Part shown: in pieces, positions 57,342 to 64,000 of the stretch
Layout: the number at the start of each line of letters is the position of its first letter
How positions within the stretch are numbered: position 1 is the first letter of the stretch
Source of the DNA: Alcaligenaceae bacterium
GTDB taxonomy: Bacteria; Pseudomonadota; Gammaproteobacteria; Burkholderiales; Burkholderiaceae_B
Direction of reading: 5' to 3'
Assembly (NCBI GenBank): GCA_013416445.1
Contig: JACCER010000016.1
Span: forward strand, 1 to 64,000
Length of the DNA: 64,000 bases
The notes under the pieces: model-generated
The model's database searches: none
Told to the model about the DNA's origin: nothing
The model's input: only the letters and a program-made list of their open reading frames with translations
Translations under genes and position numbers: made by a program

Positions 57342-57455
57342 TTTTGTCGGATGACGCTGTGCTTGTATGGGTGTGACGTTGTTTGTCAGCTTACGCTGTA
57401 CTTGTGTATGGGCGTTGCGTTTGTCTGATTACGCGCTGCGCGCTAATCTGGCCTG
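57342..57455 (+). repeat. Three tandem REP-like copies in different states of decay
   Basis: Units of about 39 bp start at 57342 (TTTTGTCGGATGACGCTGTG), 57381 (GTTTGTCAGCTTACGCTGTA) and 57421 (TTGTCTGATTACGCGCTGCG). The first two share the unusual CTTGTATGGG / CTTGTGTATGGG end. Only the third keeps a full palindrome (GATTACGCG/CGCTAATC). Confidence 0.7.
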
Positions 57456-57591
57456 CGAGCCAGGCAGCTCACCACTATTTTTAACATTTTCTTACAACCT
57501 CATCCACGCATCGGGCAAAACGCTGCCGCGCCAAGCCTGACGGGGCTTACGCCTTTGTGCTTTATTTATCTGCTGTAAAAAAACTCAAAAA

Positions 57592-57622
57592 ATAAAAAAA
57601 TCAAGCCCCCAACCAGCTTGAT
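57592..57622 (-). terminator. Terminator-like hairpin for leftward transcription
   Basis: ATCAAGC and GCTTGAT form a 7-bp stem with a 9-base loop, and an A-run on the left gives U's in a leftward RNA. No leftward gene lies to the right, so it would end an antisense transcript from the nrdA promoter region, or it is fortuitous. Confidence 0.35.
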
Positions 57623-57636
57623 TCACATCAGATCAA

Positions 57637-57652
57637 TCACTACAATTAGTGC
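57637..57652. promoter_or_regulatory. NrdR box 1
   Basis: TCACTACAATTAGTGC fits the NrdR consensus acaCwAtATaTwGtgt; CACTA and TAGTG form a perfect inverted repeat. Its centre is 31 bp from the second box, three turns of the helix. Confidence 0.8.
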
Positions 57653-57667
57653 TCAATAAAATACAAA

Positions 57668-57683
57668 CCACAATATATAGTGG
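57668..57683. promoter_or_regulatory. NrdR box 2
   Basis: CCACAATATATAGTGG is a near-perfect NrdR box. It lies 121 bp before the nrdA start and in phase with box 1, the arrangement known for NrdR-controlled promoters. Confidence 0.88.
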
Positions 57684-57804
57684 TCGCAGGCCCATAACAC
57701 CTGTACAGAGCGGAAGCTCGCTCGCCTGTTTCAAGCAGCCCACCATCACTAAAATTGCCGTAAATGCGCTGCCAATTGCACGCTAATTTCGCACAGGAGT
57801 ACTC

Positions 57805-60717
57805 ATGCAAACCACTCAAACCGCCCAGGCCACACCCGACACTGCCCGGCCTGATCAGGCAACTGCCAGCGTAGACCACTCCGCCACCGGACTATGGCAA
57901 AATTTCCACATCATTCGACGCAACGGCGCCGTGGCGAGTTTCGAACCTGGCAAAATAGCCATTGCCCTGACCAAAGCCTTTCTTGCGGTCAAGGGCGGCC
58001 AAGGCGCGGCTTCGGCACGCATACGCGAAATCGTCGAAAACCTGACTGAGCAAGTTGCCAATGCACTGATGCGCAACCGCCCCAGCGGCGGCACCTTTCA
58101 CATTGAAGAAATCCAGGACCAGGTCGAACTGGCTCTGATGCGTTCAGGTGAGCACGATGTGGCCCGCGCCTACGTGCTGTATCGCGAAAAACGAACCCAG
58201 GAACGCGCCCTGAAAGCAGCCAGCCAGCCGGTAATCGAACACCCCGCACTGAACGTCACCGAGAACGGCGTCAAGCGCCCCCTCGATCTGGGTCAGCTAC
58301 GTGCGACCATTGCCGAGGCCGGCCAAAACCTGCCCCACGACATCGACACCGACGCCATTCTGAAAGAAACGGTCAAAAACCTCTATGACGGCATTCCCGT
58401 CGACGAAGTCTTCAAATCGGCCATTCTTTCGGCGCGCGCCATGGTGGAAAACGATCCCTCGTACAGCCAAGTTACCGCGCGCCTGTTATTGCACACGATC
58501 CGCAAAGAGGTGCTGGGCACAGAAGTGTCGCAAGCAGCCATGGGCACGCAATACGCCACCTACTTCCCTGAGTTCATCAAGATTGGTATTGAAGGCGGCC
58601 TGCTCGACGCCAAGCTTGCAGAGTTCGACTTGGCAACACTGGGCCAGGCCCTCAAGGCCGAGCGCGACCTGCAATTCAACTATCTGGGCCTGCAAACCCT
58701 GTACGACCGCTACTTCCTGCATATCCGCAACCGCCGCATTGAACTGCCTCAAGTGTTTTTCATGCGTGTCGCCATGGGGCTGGCACTCAACGAAGACCAG
58801 CGTGAAGCTCGCGCCATCGAATTCTACGAAATTCTGTCGTCCTTCGACTTCATGAGCTCCACGCCTACGCTATTCAACTCGGGCACCATACATTCGCAAC
58901 TGTCATCGTGCTACCTCACCACCGTTGCCGACGATCTGGCCAGCATCTACGACGCCATCAAAGACAACGCCTTGCTCGCCAAGTATGCGGGCGGCCTGGG
59001 CAATGACTGGACCCCGGTACGCGCGCTGCGCAGCCATATCAAAGGCACGAATGGCGAAAGCCAGGGCGTCGTGCCCTTCCTCAAGGTGGTCAACGATACC
59101 GCTGTAGCCGTGAATCAGGGCGGCAAGCGCAAGGGCGCCGTTTGCGCCTACCTGGAAACCTGGCACCTGGACATCGAAGAATTCCTGGAACTGCGCAAGA
59201 ACACCGGCGACGAACGCCGCCGCACCCATGACATGAACACGGCCAATTGGGTACCCGACCTGTTTATGAAACGCGTGATGGAAAATGGCGACTGGACGCT
59301 GTTCTCGCCCTCTGACACTCCCGATCTGCACGACAAATACGGTCGCGCCTTTGAAGAAGCTTACATCGGCTACGAAGCCAAGACAGCCAGCGGCGAACTG
59401 ACCTTGTTCAAGAAAATTCCGGCCACGGCGCTGTGGCGCAAAATGCTATCGATGTTGTTTGAAACCGGCCACCCCTGGATCACCTTCAAAGACCCCTGCA
59501 ATATTCGTTCGCCGCAGCAACACGTAGGCGTGGTGCATAGTTCCAACCTGTGCACGGAAATCACGCTCAACACCAGCGACACCGAAATTGCCGTGTGTAA
59601 TCTGGGCTCGGTCAACCTGGCAGCCCACCTGAAGCAAGACGCCAGCGGCCAGTATGTGCTCGACCACAACAAGCTCCAGCGCACCATCACCACGGCCATG
59701 CGCATGCTTGATAACGTCATCGACATCAATTACTACGCTGTGGACAAGGCGCGCAATTCCAACGTACGCCACCGCCCCGTGGGCATGGGCGTCATGGGCT
59801 TCCAGGACTGCCTGCACACCATGCGCGTGCCTTTTGCATCCGATGCGGCCATCGAGTTCTCCGACCGCTCCATGGAGGCCCTGTGCTATTACGCTTACTG
59901 GGCGTCGAGCAAGCTGGCGGCAGAGCGTGGCCACTATGAAACCTTCAAGGGCTCCTTGTGGGATCGCGGCATATTGCCGCAAGACACCTTGGCCATGCTG
60001 CGCGAAGAGCGTGGCGGCTACGTAGAGGTCGATGACAGCAGCACGCTAGACTGGGATAGCCTGCGCGCCCACATCAGCCAGCACGGCATGCGCAACTCCA
60101 ATTGTGTAGCCATTGCGCCTACAGCTACCATTTCCAATATTATCGGCGTCTCGCCTTGCATCGAGCCCAACTACCGCAACCTGTACGTCAAATCCAATCT
60201 GTCGGGCGAATTCACCGTCGTCAACGACTACCTGGTGCGTGACCTGAAAGCACGCAACCTATGGGACGAAGTCATGGTCGCCGACCTGAAATATTTTGAC
60301 GGCAGCCTGGCCCGCATCGACCGCATCCCCAACGACTTGCGCGAACTGTACGCGACAGCCTTCGAAATCAATCCGACCTGGGTGGTCGAATGCGCGGCAC
60401 GGCGTTCAAAATGGATAGACCAGGCGCAATCGCTGAATATTTTCATGGCCGGCGTGTCAGGCAAGAAACTTGACGACACCTACAAGCTGGCGTGGTTGCG
60501 TGGCCTGAAAACCACTTATTACCTGCGCTCCAGTGGCGCCACCAGCGCCGAAAAATCCACGGGCCGTGGCGGTGAGCTCAATGCTGTCGCCAACGGCACC
60601 CATGCTCCCGCCATGCTGGCTCCCGCAGTCGCCTTACCCCAAGCCGAAATCGTAGGCGATGCCTGCACCATGCGCCCCGGCGACGACGGCTTTGAAGAAT
60701 GCGAAGCCTGCCAATAA
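57805..60717 (+). CDS. nrdA: Class Ia ribonucleotide reductase, alpha subunit
   Basis: The 970-residue enzyme has an ATP-cone at about residues 33-130 ([22 protein letters not shown]) and what looks like a second, diverged cone at about 150-240, as in P. aeruginosa NrdA. The catalytic barrel follows: [35 protein letters not shown] and [12 protein letters not shown]. The C-terminal shuttle pair is Cys966 and Cys969 (CEACQ). It reduces ribonucleotides with NrdB. CAGGAGT supports the start. Two NrdR boxes lie upstream. The extra cone explains the length over E. coli NrdA (about 760). Confidence 0.95.
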   Translation: MQTTQTAQATPDTARPDQATASVDHSATGLWQNFHIIRRNGAVASFEPGKIAIALTKAFLAVKGGQGAASARIREIVENLTEQVANALMRNRPSGGTFHIEEIQDQVELALMRSGEHDVARAYVLYREKRTQERALKAASQPVIEHPALNVTENGVKRPLDLGQLRATIAEAGQNLPHDIDTDAILKETVKNLYDGIPVDEVFKSAILSARAMVENDPSYSQVTARLLLHTIRKEVLGTEVSQAAMGTQYATYFPEFIKIGIEGGLLDAKLAEFDLATLGQALKAERDLQFNYLGLQTLYDRYFLHIRNRRIELPQVFFMRVAMGLALNEDQREARAIEFYEILSSFDFMSSTPTLFNSGTIHSQLSSCYLTTVADDLASIYDAIKDNALLAKYAGGLGNDWTPVRALRSHIKGTNGESQGVVPFLKVVNDTAVAVNQGGKRKGAVCAYLETWHLDIEEFLELRKNTGDERRRTHDMNTANWVPDLFMKRVMENGDWTLFSPSDTPDLHDKYGRAFEEAYIGYEAKTASGELTLFKKIPATALWRKMLSMLFETGHPWITFKDPCNIRSPQQHVGVVHSSNLCTEITLNTSDTEIAVCNLGSVNLAAHLKQDASGQYVLDHNKLQRTITTAMRMLDNVIDINYYAVDKARNSNVRHRPVGMGVMGFQDCLHTMRVPFASDAAIEFSDRSMEALCYYAYWASSKLAAERGHYETFKGSLWDRGILPQDTLAMLREERGGYVEVDDSSTLDWDSLRAHISQHGMRNSNCVAIAPTATISNIIGVSPCIEPNYRNLYVKSNLSGEFTVVNDYLVRDLKARNLWDEVMVADLKYFDGSLARIDRIPNDLRELYATAFEINPTWVVECAARRSKWIDQAQSLNIFMAGVSGKKLDDTYKLAWLRGLKTTYYLRSSGATSAEKSTGRGGELNAVANGTHAPAMLAPAVALPQAEIVGDACTMRPGDDGFEECEACQ

Positions 60718-60736
60718 CCTGACACGGACAAATATT

Positions 60737-61873
60737 ATGTTGAACTGGGAAGATACCCCTGCCACCGCACCCGCAGCAAGCAGTGCCGCCCCCCGCAACC
60801 ACGACGACATTGCAATGGCCTCGACCACTGCCGCCGCCGCGTCCGCCGATACCGCTGCGCGCGTACGCGCCGACGACAAGCGCATCATCAACGGCAAAAC
60901 CGACGTCAACCAATTGGTGCCATTCAAATACAAATGGGCTTGGGAAAAGTACCTGGCCACTTGCGCCAACCACTGGATGCCGCAAGAAATCAATATGTCA
61001 CGCGACATCGCCTTGTGGAAGGACCCCAACGGGCTGACCGAAGACGAGCGTCGTATTGTCAAGCGCAACCTGGGCTTCTTTGTAACGGCCGATTCGCTGG
61101 CAGCCAACAACATCGTACTGGGCACGTATCGCCATATCACGGCTCCGGAGTGCCGCCAGTTCCTGCTGCGCCAAGCCTTTGAGGAAGCCATCCATACGCA
61201 CGCCTATCAATATATCGTCGAAAGCCTGGATCTCGATGAAGGCGAAATTTTCAACGCCTACAACGAAGTGCCGTCGATACGCGCCAAAGACGAGTTCCTG
61301 ATCCCGTTCATCAACGCCATCGCCGACCCTCACTTCGTCACCGGCACGCCCGAAGCCGATCAGACCTTGCTCAAATCGCTGATCGTGTTTGCCTGCCTGA
61401 TGGAAGGCCTGTTCTTTTATGTTGGATTTACGCAAATCCTGGCGCTGGGCCGACAAAACAAAATGACGGGTGCCGCTGAACAGTACATGTACATTTTGCG
61501 CGACGAGTCCATGCACTGCAATTTCGGCATCGACCTCATCAACACCATCAAGCTCGAGAACCCACATCTCTGGACACCTGCCTTTCGTGAAGAACTCCAC
61601 GCTCTCTTCCGTCAGGCCGTAGACCTTGAGTATGCTTACGCTGAAGACACCATGCCGCGCGGCGTGCTCGGCCTGAACGCCTCGATGTTCAAGTCGTACT
61701 TGCGCTTTATCGCCAATCGTCGCTGCCAGCAAATCGGGCTGGAAGCACAGTTTGCACAGGAAGAAAACCCCTTCCCCTGGATGGCCGAAATGATAGACCT
61801 AAAGAAAGAGCGCAACTTTTTTGAGACACGTGTCATTGAATATCAGACCGGTGGTGCATTAAGCTGGGAATAA
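60737..61873 (+). CDS. nrdB: Class Ia ribonucleotide reductase, beta subunit
   Basis: The 378-residue protein carries the diiron ligands and the radical tyrosine in the right spacing: Glu150, His153 and Tyr157 ([10 protein letters not shown]) align with E. coli Glu115, His118 and Tyr122, and [10 protein letters not shown] holds the later Glu and His ligands. An Ala/Ser-rich N-terminal extension of about 40 residues precedes the core. The start at 60737 follows the MLNWE pattern; a longer frame lies inside nrdA. It is 19 bp behind nrdA and shares its NrdR control. Confidence 0.95.
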   Translation: MLNWEDTPATAPAASSAAPRNHDDIAMASTTAAAASADTAARVRADDKRIINGKTDVNQLVPFKYKWAWEKYLATCANHWMPQEINMSRDIALWKDPNGLTEDERRIVKRNLGFFVTADSLAANNIVLGTYRHITAPECRQFLLRQAFEEAIHTHAYQYIVESLDLDEGEIFNAYNEVPSIRAKDEFLIPFINAIADPHFVTGTPEADQTLLKSLIVFACLMEGLFFYVGFTQILALGRQNKMTGAAEQYMYILRDESMHCNFGIDLINTIKLENPHLWTPAFREELHALFRQAVDLEYAYAEDTMPRGVLGLNASMFKSYLRFIANRRCQQIGLEAQFAQEENPFPWMAEMIDLKKERNFFETRVIEYQTGGALSWE

Positions 61874-61910
61874 TGCTTGGAATAGAGCAAAGGCTTACGT
61901 TAGACTCTAG

Positions 61911-61938
61911 GCGTGCAAAGTTGTGATACTTTGCACGC
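61911..61938. terminator. Hairpin behind nrdB
   Basis: GCGTGCAAAGT and ACTTTGCACGC form a perfect 11-bp stem with a 6-base loop, 37 bp after the nrdB stop. No U-run follows, so it may protect the mRNA end or attenuate rather than terminate fully. Confidence 0.55.
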
Positions 61939-61943
61939 TTGCA

Positions 61944-61989
61944 CCATTTGAGATGGGTCGCACCCAAGGTGGGGGCCATTTCAAATGGG
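61944..61989. promoter_or_regulatory. Paired palindromic sites ahead of the H1-like gene
   Basis: CCATTTGAGATGGG (61944-61957) and CCATTTCAAATGGG (61976-61989) are two near-identical palindromes whose starts are 32 bp apart. They end 39 bp before the H1-like start codon. The arrangement resembles a tandem operator for one dimeric regulator. Confidence 0.5.
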
Positions 61990-62028
61990 TGGACGTTCTC
62001 TTAGACTCAATCTCAAGGAGCATTAATT

Positions 62029-62673
62029 ATGGCTACAGCCAAAAAGGCCGCATCGAAAACGGCCAGCAAAAAAACGGCCTCTGCCACAACAGCAGCCTCA
62101 GCCAACAACGCTGACACCAAACCCGCAGCCGCCAAAAAAGCAGCGCCCGCCAAAAAGTCCACCACCGTAGCAAAGAAAGCAACTACCCCGAAAACAGCAC
62201 CGGCCACCAAAGCAGCAAGCAAGTCTGTAGCCAAGGCAGCGCCAGCAAAAGCGGCAGCCCCTGCCAAAAAGGCAGTAGCAAGCAAGACAGCCGCAAAAAA
62301 GGCCACACCGGCCAAGACCACAGCAAGCAAAGCCGCTGTCAAAACAGTTGCACCAGCCAAAGCTCCCGCAGTGAAAAAAGCAGCAGCCAAGCCCGCGGCA
62401 AGCAAAGCGGTAGCGCCAGCCAAAACTGCTGCGGCAAAAAAGGCGGCGCCCGTAAAGGCGGCAGCAAAAAAAGCCACACCTGCGAAAACAACGGCAGCCA
62501 AGACGGCGCCTGCTAAAGCGGCTCCGGCCAAAAAAGCGGCCAGCACGACTACTGCAAAAAAGGCAGCAGCCCCTAAAAAGGCCAATACCAAGGCGGCAAC
62601 GGCAGCCCCCGCCAACAAAAAAACCGTAAACCCGGCCGCATCGTGGCCCTTCCCCACAGGTAACCGCCCTTGA
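62029..62673 (+). CDS. Histone H1-like, lysine/alanine-rich DNA-binding protein
   Basis: The 214-residue protein consists almost only of Ala, Lys, Pro, Thr and Ser in AKKAA, APAKK and PAKTT repeats, like the C-terminal tail of eukaryotic histone H1 and the Bordetella BpH1 protein. It ends in NPAASWPFPTGNRP, the only part of ordinary composition, which I recall as a conserved tail in these proteins. It binds DNA without sequence preference and affects nucleoid structure. Repeat number varies between strains in Bordetella. The long opposite-strand frame is a by-product of the GC-rich repeat. Confidence 0.88.
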   Translation: MATAKKAASKTASKKTASATTAASANNADTKPAAAKKAAPAKKSTTVAKKATTPKTAPATKAASKSVAKAAPAKAAAPAKKAVASKTAAKKATPAKTTASKAAVKTVAPAKAPAVKKAAAKPAASKAVAPAKTAAAKKAAPVKAAAKKATPAKTTAAKTAPAKAAPAKKAASTTTAKKAAAPKKANTKAATAAPANKKTVNPAASWPFPTGNRP

Positions 62674-62731
62674 TTGCATAGTTGCCTTGGTACAGCCCAG
62701 ATCACGCAGAAAAAAGTTGGGCTGCTTATGA

Positions 62732-62762
62732 AACAGCTTGGTTTTGACCAGGCTGTTTTTTT
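62732..62762 (+). terminator. Rho-independent terminator of the H1-like gene
   Basis: AACAGCTTGGT and ACCAGGCTGTT form an 11-bp stem with one T-G wobble and a 4-base loop, followed by TTTTT, 59 bp after the stop codon. A second stem CAGCCCA/TGGGCTG lies just before it. Confidence 0.88.
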
Positions 62763-62831
62763 ATCATTCCATTATCACGGCGGTGACTCTCATGCGACAA
62801 TGTCGCTTCTGAAATCCTGTGTAGCCTAACC

Positions 62832-63395
62832 ATGCTCAGCGAAGTTTTGCATTTTCTTATCAATATCATTTTTTCCCTGTTCGGGATTGTATTAATCGTC
62901 CGTGCCTGGATGTACGCCATACGCCTGCATCCGTTCAACCCTTACTCGCAAGCAGTCTTGCGTGGCACCGACTGGCTGATTCAACCCATACGCAAGGTAT
63001 TGGCGCCCAGCAACCGACTCGACTGGCCCAGCATGCTGGCGTGCTGGCTGACCGCCCTGGTTTATTTATTATTGACTGTCATGCTGCTGACGGGCCAGTT
63101 GCCGTCTGTTGACAGTCTTCTGGCCCTGGCTGTAACGGCTTTCCTGACAGTGCTGAAATGGACCTTCAACCTGATTTTATGGGTAACGCTGATACAAGCG
63201 GTTTTATCTTGGGTGAATCCGCTGGCACCCATTATGCCGCTGCTGCATACGCTTACTGCCCCTTTGCTTGACCCCATACGGCGCATTCTGCCCAATCTTG
63301 GCGGGCTTGATTTATCGCCGCTGGTGCTACTGGTGCTGGCCCAGGTAGCCATGATGGTGCTGCAGCATTTTACATTCTCCCTGTTTGGAGTGTAA
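62832..63395 (+). CDS. YggT family membrane protein
   Basis: The 187-residue protein has two copies of the YGGT unit, each two hydrophobic helices with a W-x-N/HPFNPY-like motif between (AWMYAIRLHPFNPYSQAVLR and LSWVNPLAPIMPLLHTLTAPLLDPIRRILP). The family is common and linked to osmotic stress or cell envelope functions, without a known reaction. It is convergent with the glycine-zipper lipoprotein gene. Confidence 0.88.
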   Translation: MLSEVLHFLINIIFSLFGIVLIVRAWMYAIRLHPFNPYSQAVLRGTDWLIQPIRKVLAPSNRLDWPSMLACWLTALVYLLLTVMLLTGQLPSVDSLLALAVTAFLTVLKWTFNLILWVTLIQAVLSWVNPLAPIMPLLHTLTAPLLDPIRRILPNLGGLDLSPLVLLVLAQVAMMVLQHFTFSLFGV

Positions 63396-63404
63396 TCAGC
63401 CTGA

Positions 63405-63905
63405 TTACATCGGCACCACACGCGTAGGACCATTACCGCTGATCAGGCGCACGCGCTGGCCTACACCAATGGCGACATCGGCGGCTTGCGCAATAACGCG
63501 TGTTTCGCCGTTATCGAGCCGAACCGTAATTTCCAGGCCCTGGGTTTTGCCCACCTGGTTTTCAACCGCATTGCCCGCTACCGCGCCCAGCAACCCGCCA
63601 CCGATGGTGGCAAGAATATTTCCGGTTCCACGACCTATCGTGCTGGCGGCAACACCGCCAAGGGCGCCACCAGCCAAGGCGCCAACGCCGCTGGAACTGT
63701 CTTTTTGGATGATGACAGTACGAACCGCGTCTACCGTGCCGGTACGCACGATCTGCTCGCGCTGCGCCTGACCATAGGTATAGACCGAACTGGAAGCGGT
63801 ATTGTTTGCACAACCTGCCAGCACAGCCATCGAAGCCGCCAGTACAGTCATTGCGAGAACACGCGCAGGGCGCAAGCTTATACGCCGGGAAAAAGTTGAA
63901 ATCAT
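63405..63905 (-). CDS. Glycine-zipper outer-membrane lipoprotein (SlyB/Pcp-like)
   Basis: The 166-residue protein has a lipoprotein signal with lipobox LAGC (Cys32), then a glycine-zipper double hairpin (GVGALAGGALGGVAAS and IGGGLLGAVAGNAVEN, about residues 73-115) and a small beta domain (EITVRLDNGETRVIAQ ... GQRVRLI). This is the SlyB/Pcp/OmpA-like Rick_17kDa type. Such proteins stabilise the outer membrane. AAGGAGC precedes the ATG. Confidence 0.87.
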   Translation of the reverse strand: MISTFSRRISLRPARVLAMTVLAASMAVLAGCANNTASSSVYTYGQAQREQIVRTGTVDAVRTVIIQKDSSSGVGALAGGALGGVAASTIGRGTGNILATIGGGLLGAVAGNAVENQVGKTQGLEITVRLDNGETRVIAQAADVAIGVGQRVRLISGNGPTRVVPM

Positions 63906-64000
63906 GAATTGCTCCTTGTAAGACAGGCTGCCCGATACGCCGCCGGCATAAATGGCAGGTCGGTTAACCCAGTACGCGAAGACCGTAGTGCTGCTTAAGC

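Noticed and set aside
60998-61732. 244-codon open frame on the - strand
   Set aside because: It is opposite nrdB, whose metal ligands and radical tyrosine are intact.
62029-62673. Repeats that could be taken for a CRISPR or satellite array
   Set aside because: They are codon-level AKKAA/PAKTT repeats within one coding frame with no spacers; no CRISPR array was seen in the window.
62013-62705. 230-codon hydrophobic frame on the - strand that looks like a membrane protein
   Set aside because: It arises from reading the Lys/Ala-rich repeats of the H1-like gene backwards; the composition is an artefact.

Overview
The window looks like chromosomal DNA of a betaproteobacterium of the order Burkholderiales, most likely family Alcaligenaceae (Bordetella/Achromobacter/Pusillimonas relatives). 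The reasons are a Bug-type solute receptor, a lysine/alanine-rich histone H1-like protein behind nrdAB, the block rplM-rpsI-argC-(membrane protein)-erpA beside anmK/M23/tyrS, and glyA-nrdR-ribD-ribE. Family assignments come from recognising motifs and gene order by eye, not from a database search.

Layout. 0-4.3 kb: a divergent pair that fits lysine/pipecolate breakdown (ALDH7-type dehydrogenase and an ornithine cyclodeaminase-family reductase), a YcgR-like PilZ protein and a DUF924 protein. 4.6-9.75 kb: acyl-CoA catabolism genes (two acyl-CoA dehydrogenases, a PECR-like SDR) with a Bug receptor and an IclR regulator. 9.8-12.7 kb: spermidine-synthase-like protein, a repetitive periplasmic protein, an orphan lipoprotein, and a transposase remnant that stops exactly at the 3' end of tRNA-Val. 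13.0-22.4 kb: dnaQ, rnhA, methyltransferase, gloB, mltD, fabI, an order known from E. coli, but here split by a two-gene RND efflux operon.

22.5-33.6 kb is an accessory catabolic region. It has a GntR/FCD regulator, a carboxymuconolactone-decarboxylase-like protein with a hydroxyisobutyrate-dehydrogenase-like enzyme, a GST, then nitrilase, lactonase-like metallo-hydrolase and a two-domain alpha/beta hydrolase transcribed leftward, opposite a five-gene branched-chain-type ABC transporter. Palindromes with half-sites TTGT and ACAA, three bases apart, lie in both divergent promoter regions. One regulator may therefore control the whole region; the substrate is unknown.

33.6-57.3 kb is mostly housekeeping: trhO, a RidA protein, tRNA-Ser, ribE/ribD/nrdR/glyA, tyrS, an M23 endopeptidase, anmK, erpA, argC, rpsI/rplM, a TRAP receptor, pmbA/darP, an esterase, a Pat-like acetyltransferase, gltX and small membrane or lipoproteins. 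57.6-64 kb: nrdA and nrdB behind a pair of NrdR boxes (the nrdR gene is in the same window), the H1-like protein, a YggT protein and a glycine-zipper lipoprotein.

The most pervasive non-genic signal is a family of about 35-bp palindromic elements with core GTCGGATTACGCGCC ... GGCGCTAATCCGAC, often ending CTACG. More than a dozen copies sit in gaps behind gene 3' ends, and none was seen in a divergent promoter region. One copy supplies the last codons and stop of a gene.
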